The notes under the pieces were generated by a model. The model was not told the DNA's origin. It saw nothing but the letters and a program-made list of their open reading frames with translations, and made no database searches. Position numbers and translations under genes: made by a program. Shown piece by piece: positions 37,211 through 48,800 of a DNA stretch of 64,000 bases. Origin of the DNA: Zhengitettix transpicula (lineage: Eukaryota > Arthropoda > Insecta > Orthoptera > Tetrigidae); assembly GCA_037074705.1 (NCBI GenBank), contig CM073591.1, forward strand, positions 8,151,587 to 8,215,586, given 5' to 3'. Within the stretch, counting starts at the first letter, position 1. The number at the start of each line of letters is the position of its first letter.

Positions 37211-38605
37211 AATCAGAGGAAAATACCGATAATTCTGAATTACGAGGATTATTATTTACCGGGTAATTTAAAGGCAACCCACGCTGTGATCAGTGAGGAT
37301 CTTTGTTCCTCATGGTGAACGATTAATCTGGTAACTGTATTGTCCCGAAACTGTTATAACGAAGTAAAGTCTCTGGAGTGCTTTATTGTTATTATTATTA
37401 TTCCGTGTTTTTTAAAATAAAAAGAAAAAAGAAGAGACAAAAATAATTTTTACCCCCCAAGAGAAAGTTATTACACTTTAATTAAATCTAAACCGTTTCT
37501 TTGATGTCCTTGATTTAATTTACTCGCAGAGCGCGCTTAATGACAATTACTGGGAAAGACTTTTCTTTCCCCCTCTCCAAAGCAATTAATTATTTTAAAA
37601 AGATATTATAATGTGATTAGATATATATATGTATGTATAATTTCGTTGTTTCGTTTCAGCACGAATAATAATAATAATAATAATTTAATTGTGAAACTTT
37701 ACTAAAAACAAAAATAATATAATAAATTATTGAAATTTCTCGTCGTTGTTTTCAAGGACATCAAAGATACTCTTTGCTTTAAATTATTAATTAAAAAACA
37801 GAGGGGTGAAAATTATTTAAAATGTATATTTTTCAATTGTCTATTCTGATGGCCTCATTAATCAATTAAAGTAAACTTGCTGAAAATCATCATAATACTC
37901 TCTGCTTTCCAACGATATACTTTAAAAAGCCGCCGCCCCTTGGCCCCCTCACAGAAAAAAAACAGGAATCGGCGAAGGACAAAAAATAAATTATGACGTA
38001 ATATGACACGTGAGGGTTTGCGATCTTTCTGGAGAGTCGTGTCTCTTTTGTTACCCAGATTTACCTGATTATTCAACGGCGTGATAAAGGGACAAGTCAG
38101 TAGCTATTAGTGTCACTGGGCCGGAAACAAGAAATTTGCAATAAAAAAATTGGAAAATAAAGGTGAAGATTGGTCGAAGGTTAATTTTCAAATAGATCAA
38201 CACGGCTAAATAATCCGGGGGGAGGGAGGGGGTGAAAGAGATATATGAATAGGTGAAGAAGAAAGTTAAAGGCTTAACAGGAGGGAATATTAACCTCTCT
38301 AGGTGAGAAAAATATAACAAATAACTTCACGCATTTAAAGATTGAGTAAATTTAGTGCTACAAAGGATATTTTTTGTTTCACCCTTATTTTTTAGTTTTA
38401 TCTGAATTAATAAATCTTCAAGATAAAAATAATATTATCTGCTAAAATATATTCTTAGCATTGACACAAATATCCTTGGCCCAGAGATACTCCAAATACT
38501 TTTTATTTGTGGCCCTTTAACTGCAATGAAAGGGAAGGGGGTTGTACAATTATAAACTCTTTCAACGTTCTCTCTGCAACAACCCCGTGAAAGTATTTGA
38601 GGTTA
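37211..38605. other. Mixed DNA, no gene seen
   Basis: Contains (ATA)n near 37664-37684 and a G-rich patch near 38216-38235. No coding region with a recognised domain. Confidence 0.5.
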
Positions 38606-38609
38606 ATTT

Positions 38610-39105
38610 TATTTTTAGGTGTAGCCAGGCTACATGAGGCTAATCCACATGGTGGCAACTGCCCTTTAATAACATAGGAAGGGATTTTGAAAGGGGGGAT
38701 GCGGAAGGGTAGAGGAAGGTAGCCAAGGGTTAACTATGGCGGCCCCCGGGCTATGGTTTAAGGATCCTACCTCGCGGCAATTCGCCTAAAAGTAATGCAG
38801 AGAAAACCCTAGAAAAAACTGCATCAGGTAGGTCGGGCATTGGGGTACTTGTCCCACGCCCTTCCCTGGTTGGCGGGAGAGGAGTTTGCTGTGAGGACGC
38901 AGCATTCCCTTCTCCGTGCCTCGACCAGTTTAGGAGGCAGCTGGCCGACTGTTCCAATGGGAATAGCGGACAACTCTTACCGTATGCCCCAAGGTCTGCG
39001 ATCACGGAACATGCCACCTCTCTAAACTGACCGAGGTACCTCGGCTTGTGGGAACCTTAGTTCATAAATGGAGAGAGAGAGGAGGAGGCATCCCCAAAGG
39101 TAGAC
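38610..39105 (-). mobile_element. ~550-bp retroposon, copy 4 (antisense, head variant)
   Basis: Antisense copy from ccaggctacatgaggctaat to ggcatccccaaaggtag. The head lacks the ctgcgag hairpin and instead reads cagagctctctggg, a variant also seen in copy 7 (cagagctctatggg). An 88-codon minus frame runs through it but is not kept in the other copies. Confidence 0.75.
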
Positions 39106-39769
39106 TTTCTTCAGAGCTCTCTGGGCCCTCTGACGGGGGGGTTAACAACGATCTTTATTGAAGGCCGAAGACGAGGATAAGGACTTCGTGTTGCAACAAT
39201 TGTGCTGACAACAATCGTTCCAGAGGCACCGTAGTTTCCCCCCCCCCCTCCCAGACTTCCCGTCTGAGTTTGACGATGCCTGCGGATATTGGCCACGGTA
39301 AGACACGGCGTTGTATTATATATATATGTATATAGCGCATGCTGAAGAGGCTAAACATGTAGATGACTGCCGCCTGGAGGGGTTGTTGCACGCATCACTG
39401 GAGAATATTCAACAAGGAGATGAAAAGTTGTTTCACGTAATTTTTTTTTTGGGGGGGGCGGATATTTTTATTTCTCGCTGTTTTCGCTCCCTCGCAAATT
39501 TTTTCTATCGTGGGAGGGGTGAGTTGTTGGGGGAGGGGTTGGGGCCAGGGTATTTCAAAGAAGAAGGAACACACTCACCCCCTCGGCTCCGTCCCCTCAA
39601 ATACTATGAGAAGGGCGGTGCACGACGGGGTGAAAGGGAATATTGACTTCCACCCCCTGACACCACTGGGCGCCCACCCTGTTAGATTTGTCAGCAGTCC
39701 AGTGAGTGACGCACAGCGCTGGATATTCTTCCACATCAGAAAGGAGGGAGAAAAGAAATAATTCGATTA
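39106..39769. other. Mixed DNA, no gene seen
   Basis: Includes a C-run near 39238, a G-run near 39451 and short (TA)n near 39315. No supported gene. Confidence 0.5.
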
Positions 39770-40920
39770 GACGGGGGCGAGGGAAATGGAGGGTAATATG
39801 TCACAACAGAGCAAATGCAGGGTCACCAATCACATATATAGAGTGTTGGGGGAATCGAATAAATCAGAACGGGGAAAGATAGTGGCAAGAAATAGGAAAA
39901 GTCAAGGTAATTAAAAGCAAATCAAATAAAGGACGAAACATTAAAGACAAGGGAGGAACGGATATAAGTGAGGATCATCACAGTAATAGAAGGGTTATGA
40001 AGGCAACATGAAGAATTCAAAGGTGTTAAAAGAAATGGAGGGTGAGATGTCACAACGATGCAATTGCAGGTTCACGATGTGAATAGATTTTTTTTAGGGT
40101 AACAGGCTACACGAGGGTAATCCACGTTGGGGAATTCCCTTTTAATAGCATAGGAAGGGATCTGAAAGGGGGGATGCGGAAGGGTAGAGGAAGGTAGCCA
40201 AGGATTAACTAGGGGGCCTCCGGGCTATAGTTTAAGGATCCTACCCGGCATTCGCCTAAAGAAATGCAAAGAAAACCCTAGAAAAAACCTGCATCAGGTA
40301 GGTCGGGCTCTGGGGTACTTGTCCCACGCCCTTCCCTGTATAGTGGGAGAGGAGTTTGCTGTGGAGACGCAGCATTCCCTTTTCCGTGCCTCGACCAGTT
40401 TAGGAGGCAGGTGGCCGACCGTTCCAATGGGAACAGTGAACAACTCTTACCGTATGCCCCAAGGTCTGTGACCCCGGAACATGCGTCTCTTAGAACAGGC
40501 CTCGGCTTATGGGAACCTTAGTTCAACAAACCTGAGAGAGGAGGAGGCATCCCCAAAGGTAGCCCCTTCCGTCTCCCCTACAAGGTTCTGCCTGCGAGAG
40601 AAAATCCCTCGCAGGTATTGACTGCGAGAGAATAGCCCTCGCAGACTTCTCGATGTGAATCGAGTTGAGGAATCGAATAAATCATGACGTGAAGCGACTA
40701 GAAGCGTTTCAGGAAAAGAAAATATACTGGAAAGAAAAGGAAAATCAAGTTAATTAAAAACAAATCAAAATAAGGAAGAAAACTCATAAGTATAGGAGGA
40801 AAAGATATAAATAAGGGAAAAACTGTCAGTAATAAACGCGGGGGAAAAAATAAGGGTTATGAACATGATGCATTTAAAGGTGATAAAGCAAATGGGGGGG
40901 GGGAGAGAAAAGGATGAAAT
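39770..40920. repeat. Purine-rich tandem pair split by a retroposon
   Basis: Two related A/G-rich units (39770-40085 and 40653-40920) share ggaatcgaataaatca, taattaaaa-caaatcaaa, cagtaat-a and gggttatga. Retroposon copy 5 lies between them. The junction sequence cgatgtgaat is present on both sides. Confidence 0.75.
40086..40652 (-). mobile_element. ~550-bp retroposon, copy 5, with target-site duplication
   Basis: Antisense copy. On the minus strand it begins near the head hairpin (ctgcgagggctattctctcg) and ends cctgttaccctaaaaaaaat. The 10-bp string cgatgtgaat occurs immediately outside both ends (about 40075-40084 and 40653-40662). That is the expected target-site duplication for target-primed reverse transcription. 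The head hairpin is partly duplicated (tgcgagagaaaatccctcgc then ctgcgagagaatagccctcg). This is the best-bounded copy. Confidence 0.82.
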
Positions 40921-41461
40921 AAAAACACTCTATAGGACTTTTGCTTTCAAGTTAGATAAAGTTATTTTTAAAAGTAGCCAGTGGGAGCTTCAACTCAAGT
41001 TGACGACTTCTCTGTGACGACATGAATGTACTATCCTGACGCAGTGGTCGCCTTCCAACGGATGGGGTGGGGCGGGGCGGAGGGAATTCCGTGGCAACAT
41101 TTACACGTCTCTGAACCAAAATCACATAACCTCATTTTTTTAATTACAGTCATTTTAATCAATTTATTTATATTGTACTGTAAAAAAAAAATATTTTTCT
41201 TCACACCCCGTTCGATTTTGCACCCTTAAATCATTGTTCATTATTTTCTTAACCCCCACTTGTCTGTTTCAAAGGAAATAGGTATTATATTCAGTTAATA
41301 TAAAAGTGGAAAAAATGTAAACAACCAGTGGTTTTATTTTACGCGCCCTATATTTTCACCCCTAATTTTTTTATATAGAAATATATTAATTTTACTATGA
41401 ATAATATTTTTGGCGCACCCTGTATATTTAATGTGATTATTTTTATATATATGTATGTATA

Positions 41462-41490
41462 TACGAGGGTGGTCTGTAAAGTTTCCGACA
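41462..41490 (+). mobile_element. Mariner terminal inverted repeat fragment
   Basis: tacgagggtggtctgtaaag followed by tttccgac is a typical mariner-type terminus. It is oriented as a left end, and the matching right end lies at about 41960-41986. A second left-type end at 41800 lies between them. Confidence 0.65.
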
Positions 41491-41505
41491 GGACAACAGT
41501 CTATC

Positions 41506-41540
41506 CTGATGACGGCGGTGGTGATAGCGTCATCGAAACG
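41506..41540 (+). ncRNA. Hammerhead-like motif with overlapping perfect hairpin
   Basis: CTGATGA at 41506-41512 and GAAACG at 41535-41540 fit the core strands. However, a perfect 7-bp stem GATGACG/CGTCATC (41508-41514 with 41528-41534) uses core bases, so the competing hairpin may be the true structure. It lies inside the mariner/inverted-repeat nest. Confidence 0.42.
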
Positions 41541-41799
41541 TCGAATTTTTTAGTAAACGGAGAATCATTTCTACACTTAATTTAGTAATTTCGCATTTTA
41601 TTAACTTCTACCCTTCTTTAGTGTCGATTTCCTGCTTCCATTAAAATTTATGAAGCTTCCTTCACGAAACGTCACATTGAAAATCGTTACGCTCTCGTCG
41701 ATACAACTGTTGACGAGATACAGAACGTTTTCGACACCTGGCGCGGCTTCTACCCCACATGACGTATGCTACAGAATAGCATATATATATATATATATA

Positions 41800-41986
41800 G
41801 GAGGGTGGTCTGAAAAGTTTTCGACACAACATTAAAAGAAGATTTTTTTTTTCAACACAGTCTCCTTGTAACTCTCCACACACATCTCCCAGCGTTGCTC
41901 TCATCTCTGTAATTTCACTAGCTTTTATTGACTAGTGCTGCCATCTTCACGTTGAGGTCGAAAACTTAACAGACCACCCTCGTATA
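41800..41986 (-). mobile_element. Internally deleted mariner element
   Basis: ~187 bp with terminal inverted repeats gagggtggtctgaaaagttt / gaccaccctc. On the minus strand it keeps the transposase C-terminus as GELQGDCVEKK, matching the usual mariner ending. The rest of the transposase is missing. A relative lies at 47405-47595. Confidence 0.8.
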
Positions 41987-42300
41987 TACATACATATATA
42001 TAAAAATAATCACATGAAATATACAGGGTGCGCCAAAAATATTATTCATAGTAAAATTAATATATTTCTACATAAAAAAATTAGGGGTGAAAATATAGGG
42101 CGCGTTTAAATAAAACCACTGGTTGTTTATATTTTTTTCAGTTTTATATAATAAATGAATATAATACGTCTTTCCTTTGAAACAGACAAGAGCGGGTTAA
42201 GAAAATAAATGAACAATGATTTAAGGGTGGAAAATGGGGTGTGAAGAAAAATATTTTTTTTACAGGACAATATATAAAAAATTTATTACAATGACACTTA

Positions 42301-43039
42301 TTACTAATTAATATATTTATTGATTCACGAGAAAAAAATTGAGGATGTGGATTACGTAGGGTGGAATTTCACCCTTAAGTTTTTTAAAGATATTTTTTCT
42401 GATACTTTTTCTGACTTTTGGTCTGGATATAATTTTTTATTTTTCGTACTGGAGTAAAGACTCGTAAAGACGTTTCGGGGCCCACGATTATTCTTCCAAC
42501 CCCCCCCCCCTCCCCGTTTCCCCTTACACGGTATTATAATAATTGGCCACATGTTTCACTTGTGTCTACATCTAAACCTCGCCAGCAGCCGACGACGGTG
42601 TGGTGGCAACACTGAGAAGACAAAAAAAAATACCAACGTCATTAGCGGAGGGATATTTGTTCTTCTCCAACAAATGTTTCTCCCGCTTCCTCCCCGCACA
42701 CCCCCGCAAGACTCCTTCATCCCTTATCTTGGAAAAGAGAACAGCGGGTTCTCATTCCGAATGATGAATGATACAAAGTGAAGCGAAAGGCCTTTTTCCT
42801 CTTCCCATTATACTTATTATTATCTTTACGAGAAAACTTTTCTCTCACTAGTTTAGAACAAACAATACAAATTATATAGATATATATACTTATTATTAAT
42901 ATAAACATACTGATATTCAATCATAATTAATAATTTTATTTTTTTTCCTGTCACCGGCTCATAAGGGTAGTTATCCGTCGCTTGAGAAGAATTTTAAAAC
43001 AATTTTAATTAAAAATACTAATTTTATCAATAATCAGAC
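42301..43039. other. Mixed DNA, no gene seen
   Basis: Contains a C-run near 42501 and AT-rich stretches. No gene supported. Confidence 0.5.
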
Positions 43040-45720
43040 TCAGGTCTCCATTAACAGCTTAACCACCCTCCAGAGGACTTTCACGATCTGACAGCATCAA
43101 CGCAGTAATCCGATTCTCATCTTTTATTTATTTTTGACTCCCTCAGCACCAGTTTTAAATGTATCTCCTGCTGACCTTCAGGAGCCTGCAATCAACTTCT
43201 TAAATATAATATTTTTTTAATGTTTGGTTCAGTTTAGATCTTTATTATTAGCCTAATTATATCGATATCACCTTCGAGAGCTGCCAACAAGGCCGTAAAT
43301 CCATTTCAGTAAGTTCGGATCATTTCTGGACGTTATTAAAAGCTTAACGTCCTCCAGACGACCTTCACTGGCTGAGAGATTCAACGTCGTAAATCTATAC
43401 TGATCATTTACGCTTGGATCAGCTCCGGTCTCTATTAATAGCGTCACGTCCTCCAGATGACCTTCACTGGCTGAGAGATTCAACGTCGTAAATCTATATA
43501 TTTGTCATTTACGCTTGGATCAGCTCTGTTCTCTATTAATAAATGACCTTCACTGTCTGAGAGATTCAACGTCGTAAATCTATACTGATCATTTACGTTT
43601 GGATCAGCTCCGGTCTCTATTAATAGCTTCACGTCCTCCAGATGACCTTCACTGGCTGAGAGATTCAACGTCGTAAATCTATACTTGTCATTTACGCTTG
43701 GATCAGCTCTGGTCTCTATTAATAGATGACCTTCACTGTCTGAGAGATTCAACGTCGTAAATCTATACTGATCATTTACGCTTGGATCAGCTCCGGTCTC
43801 TATTAATAGCGTCACGTCCTCCAGATGACCTTCACTGGCTGAGAGATTCAACGTCGTAAATCTATATATTTGTCATTTACGCTTGGATCAGCTCTGTTCT
43901 CTATTAATAAATGACCTTCACTGTCTGAGAGATTCAACGTCGTAAATCTATACTGATCATTTACGTTTGGATCAGCTCCGGTCTCTATTAATAGCTTCAC
44001 GTCCTCCAGATGACCTTCACTGGCTGAGAGATTCAACGTCGTAAATCTATACTTGTCATTTACGCTTGGATCAGCTCTGGTCTCTATTAATAGATGACCT
44101 TCACTGTCTGAGAGATTCAACGTCGTAAATCTATACTGATCATTTACGCTTGGATCAGCTCCGGTCTCTATTAATAGCTTCACGTCCTCCAGATGACCTT
44201 CACTGGCTGAGAGATTCAACGTCGTAAATCGATAATTGTCATTTACGTTTGGATCAGCTCTGTTCTCTATTAATAAATGACCTTCACTGTCTGAGAGATT
44301 CAACGTCGTAAATCTATACTGATCATTTACGCTTGGATCAGCTCCGGTCTCTATTAATAGCTTCACGTCCTCCAGACGACCTTCACTGGCTGAGAGATTC
44401 AACGTCGTAAATCTATACTGATCATTTACGCTTGGATCAGCTCCGGTCTCTATTAATAGCGTCACGTCCTCCAGATGACCTTCACTGGCTGAGAGATTCA
44501 ACGTCGTAAATCTATACTTGTCATTTACGCTTGGATCAGCTCTGGTCTCTATTAATAGATGACCTTCACTGTCTGAGAGATTCAACGTCGTAAATCTATA
44601 CTGATCATTTACGCTTGGATCAGCTCCGGTCTCTATTAATAGCTTCACGTCCTCCAGATGACCTTCACTGGCTGAGAGATTCAACGTCGTAAATCGATAA
44701 TTGTCATTTACGTTTGGATCAGCTCTGTTCTCTATTAATAAATGACCTTCACTGTCTGAGAGATTCAACGTCGTAAATCTATACTGATCATTTACGCTTG
44801 GATCAGCTCCGGTCTCTATTAATAGCTTCACGTCCTCCAGACGACCTTCACTGGCTGAGAGATTCAACGTCGTAAATCTATACTGATCATTTACGCTTGG
44901 ATCAGCTCCGGTCTCTATTAATAGCGTCACGTCCTCCAGATGACCTTCACTGGCTGAGAGATTCAACGTCGTAAATCTATACTTGTCATTTACGCTTGGA
45001 TCAGCTCTGGTCTCTATTAATAGATGACCTTCACTGTCTGAGAGATTCAACGTCGTAAATCTATACTGATCATTTACGCTTGGATCAGCTCCGGTCTCTA
45101 TTAATAGCTTCACGTCCTCCAGACGACCTTCACTGGCTGAGAGATTCAACGTCGTAAATCTATACTGATCATTTACGCTTGGATCAGCTCTGGTCTCTAT
45201 TAATAGATGACCTTCACTGGCTGAGAGATTCAACGTCGTAAATCTATACTTGTCATTTACGTTTGGATCAGCTCTGGTCTTTATTAATAGCTTCACGTCC
45301 CCCAGATGACCTTCACTGGCAGAGAGATTCAACGTCGTAAGTCATTTACGTTTGGATCAGCTCTGGTCTTTATTAATAGCGTCTCGTCCTCCACATGACC
45401 TTTACTGGCTGAGAGCTTCAACGCCGTAAATCCATAATTGTCATTTACGTTTGGATCAGCCCGCTTGTCTCTATTAATAGCTTAACATCCCCCAGATGAC
45501 CTTCACTGGCTGAGATATTCAAACGTCGTAAATCTATACTTATCATTTACGTTTGGATCATCTCCGGTCTCTATTAATAGCTTAACATTCCCCAGATGAC
45601 CTTCACTGGCTGAGATATTCAACGTCGTAAGTCATTTACGCTTGGATCAGCTCTGGTCTCTATTAATAGCTTCACGTCCTCCAGATGACCTTCACGATCT
45701 GACGTAAATTCAACAATTAT
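43040..45720 (-). pseudogene. Ankyrin-repeat tandem array with higher-order structure
   Basis: Read on the minus strand this is a head-to-tail series of ankyrin-like repeats: TTLNLSASEGHLEDVKLL then IETGADPSVNDQ(YRF), 33 residues, matching the ankyrin pattern (TLxLxAxxGHxExVKLLIExGADxN). A short 28-residue type lacks five residues (EDVKL region, a 15-nt in-frame deletion) and usually carries SDSEGH. The longest open stretch is 43848-45332 (16 repeats). It contains two copies of a five-unit, 465-bp block (long, long, short, long, short). No ATG start is present; the frames open at a TTG that is simply the Leu of the repeat. Frame breaks ending NDxxDLRR-stop occur near 43498, 43863 and 45340. 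Degenerate repeats extend to 45720 and down to about 43040. It may be an expanded exon of an ankyrin gene or a coding-derived minisatellite; I favour the latter. Confidence 0.85.
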
Positions 45721-47261
45721 CCTTTCGTCATTGATTCAGCCGCTTGTCGTGTAACAAAAGCATCGCTGAATCCATATGACCGAATCTAGTTCCATGGTAT
45801 AGATCCGCCATCTACCGCTTGTTTAACAGTCATAAGTCCACGTCATGGATCTCGCCTACGAAAAATTTTTATCCTGTGAAATATTATCAAACTTTACTGT
45901 CCAATGTGTGGTGAAATGGCGACAGTCGCCATTTTGTTACTCTACCCCTGTTTACCCAATACTTAATAAGACGCCACGTGATAGAGTCTCGAGCACTTGT
46001 CGTGTATAAAAGAAAAATGAAACCTACCCAGAATTAGACTCGGTACGATTTAAGAGGTTTTTCTTTTTCTAAGTCGTAGACTGTTTTATAGTTAGTCAGA
46101 CAATTTTTTATCGTGATATTCATCTTCATACAAGAAAAAAATGTTGTCCGTGTGGAGATTTTTTTTTCATTAAGCAACTTTGTACGAAATCTAAACCTCG
46201 TACATGTTAACAGAATTTAAGTAAATATAATGGGGATGAGGGTAATGTCTAGCGAAAAATATTAGTCGAGTGCGGACGCAACTCAGTGACGTTGGCTGAC
46301 GTCACCTCACAATAGCTGAGCAGCGGTCCTCATGGATTGGTTTTTAGGGGGTAATAATAGATATTAAATCTGTGAATGGACGAAATTGGATGAAATTGGG
46401 CGAAAAAATTACTGCGTGAAATATATTTTTAACTTTTGGGGGGAATCCCAACTATGAAATTTTCAGAATAGCCGCACGATAAATAACTCTGCAGTTCGTA
46501 CAGCCCCTCATCACTGCAAAATGTAAACAACAGGGAAACAATTACGTAGTGGACGTCATTGACAAACACGTGGAATAATCTCCACGTCCACGTCCAAGCA
46601 TATTTAAAATTGCTGTAACATATTGCGTATTTATTGTGGTCTAATTGAGGCTTTTGTTTGAGGTCGTCGACGCGGTGGTGGGGGGAGGGGGAGGACAAAA
46701 AGGAAATAAAAGCAGCGCCGTGTAGGTTTCAAATTATTACCAACTAATGCAATGTCGATTTCCCAGCAGCGCCCCCTGAGACGCTTCTGTTTTGTTTTTA
46801 TTTTGAACCAGCGCTAACGATTTATTGACTCACGTGATCTAAAAAATTAACAACACGGGACTCGCCATATTTTTTACCTCGCCCCCCCACCCCTACGCAC
46901 ATTGACTGTTGGGGTGGGAGGTTGGTGGGGAAAAAAAAACGAAGACAAATGTGCCTCTTCTGTCAACCACTATAAAAATTACTCTTTAGCTGTTTCACTA
47001 TGGGAAACTTAATTACTCAAAATGGCGCCGTTGAAATGCTTATGCTGCTAATAACCATCATAAGAATACCTCAATACTCATTTATTAGTACGAAAAATCA
47101 AATGATAAGGATGGAATGACTCAACACTATCGCAGTATTAATTTTTATACATTTTTTTAAAAAAATAAAAAGGCTATTTGAAAATTATGTGACCTCAAAT
47201 TGCGGTTCTCTTGGACTTTAAACAAAAATAGGCAGAGTAAAAATGAGCAAAAAAAATTGCT
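45721..47261. other. Mixed DNA, no gene seen
   Basis: Holds a near-perfect palindrome AAATGGCGAC-a-GTCGCCATTT at 45914-45934 and a TATAAAAG string at about 46005. The upstream end of the ankyrin gene is not recognisable. A 89-codon minus frame at 46429-46698 has no known domain. Confidence 0.5.
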
Positions 47262-48800
47262 ACCAGTTGATGTGTTTGACTTCCAGGCAGTAGAAGACGG
47301 ACAGAGAAGATTACTGTTCCACAAGGTTATATTTTGGACCCAATTTTTCTAATTTTTCTTTTCTTTTTGAATCTATTGACGACTATTTTTTATGTCTTAA
47401 TATATACGAGGGGTGGTCTGAGAAGTTTCTGACCTCAACGTGAAGATGGCAGCACTAGTAAATAAAAGCTAGTGAATTTACAGAGATGGGCAGCATCGCT
47501 GGGAGAAGTGTTGTAGAGTTACAAGGAGACTGTGTTGAAAAATAAAAATATCTTCTATCATTGTTGGGTCGGAAACTTTTCAGACCACCCTCGTATAGTC
47601 TAAATGTCAAAAATATTAGGATTTTTTAAAAAAAAAACATTCTGAATAGAACGTCAGAAGCCTTACATTCAAAGAGTAACATCCAAGAAGTTGCAGGCCG
47701 GTGACGTTAGACACTAAGGCTGTAGGCGTACAGAGAAGATTGGTGTCCCACAAGGTTATATTTTGGACCCAATTTCTCTAATTTTCTTTTTGAAGCTTTA
47801 CGAATATTTATAACTGAATATATATAGTCTGAATGTCAAAAATATTAGTATGGTTTTTAAAAAAAACATTCTGAATATAACGCAAGAAGGCTGACATACT
47901 CTAACCATGAACATTCAAAGAGTAACATCCAAGAAGTTGCAGGCACTAAGGCTGTAGACGTACAGAGAATATTGGTGTTCCACAAGGTTTCTCTTTCGAC
48001 CCAATTTGCCTAATATTTTTCCCCTTGTAGCTTTACGACAACAGTCACGAAATTTATATAAATAATTTAAGTTAAATTCTAAATACATTATTAATTGTTT
48101 AAGCATTAAAAATACCTTCTCAAACGAATACAAGGACATGCTATACTAAAACCACGAATCGTCAAAGAGTAACGTCCATTGGCACGCATTGTACAGGCGG
48201 ACAATGGTTGGTGTTCCACAGGGTCTCATTTTCGACCCAATTAGTCCCATTGTCTTTCTTCTTAGCTTCGCGACACTGATCGAGTCTGAATTTAAAAAAA
48301 TTATCATTAGTGTGTTTAGCAAAATCTGTTTTAAACCTTCTAAATAGAACGCAATGAGCCTACGTACTTTAAACCATGAATGGTCAAAGAGTAACATCCA
48401 ACAACTTGCTACTCAGGAGATGCTTGAGACCCCCAGGCTATAGACGAACGAAGGTTGGTGTTCCACAGGGTCTCATTTTCGACCCAATTAGTCCCATTGT
48501 CTTTCTTTTTAGCTTCGCGACACTGATTGAGTCTGAATTTAAAAAAATTAGCATTAGTGTGTTTAGCAAAATCTGTTTTAAACCTTCTAAATAGAATGCA
48601 AGGAGCCTACGTACTTCAATCATGAATAGTCGAAGAGTAACATCCAAGAAGTTGTTACTCAGGAGATGCTTGAGACCCCAAGGCTATAGACGAACGAAGG
48701 TTGGTGTTCCACAGGGTTTCATTTTCGACCCAATTAACCATAATTTTTTCCCGTTGAAGCTATATGACAATTATTGCGAAATTTATATCAATCGGAAAAC
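47262..48800 (+). repeat. Tandem array J derived from a LINE reverse-transcriptase motif
   Basis: Six units of ~230-246 bp are marked by ttggtgttccacagggt-type sequence near 47308, 47739, 47970, 48208, 48453 and 48699 (the first interval also holds a ~190-bp mariner). The last two units translate as YRRTKVGVPQG followed by (L/F)IFDPI, the GVPQGS-type motif of non-LTR reverse transcriptase domains. Each unit also has the upstream block RVTSxxLLLRRCLRP. Units are separated by frameshifts and stops, so no RT is made. Confidence 0.82.
47405..47595 (+). mobile_element. Internally deleted mariner inserted in array J
   Basis: Starts tacgaggggtggtctgagaa and ends cagaccaccctcgta, ~191 bp. It shares tcaacgtgaagatggcagca, agctagtgaatttacagaga and acaaggagactgtgttgaaa with the copy at 41800-41986 (opposite strand). 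The last string encodes the mariner transposase C-terminus. Flanking ta matches the TA target preference. It interrupts the first array J interval. Confidence 0.85.

Larger units (their letters stand above)
41130..42300. mobile_element. Large inverted-repeat element containing mariner fragments
   Basis: The left arm (about 41130-41490) and right arm (about 41958-42300) are inverted copies. They share aaaaatatttttcttcacac, aaatcattgttcat, aaccagtggttttatttta, cacccctaatttttttat, tttggcgcaccctgtat and tatatacgagggtggtctgt. Each arm is ~330 bp around a ~470-bp centre. The arms may derive from an element with cagggtgcgcc-type ends into which mariner ends were inserted or captured. Confidence 0.72.

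Noticed and set aside
38751..39017. 88-codon minus frame in retroposon copy 4
   Set aside because: Homologous positions in other copies are frameshifted, and no domain is recognised.
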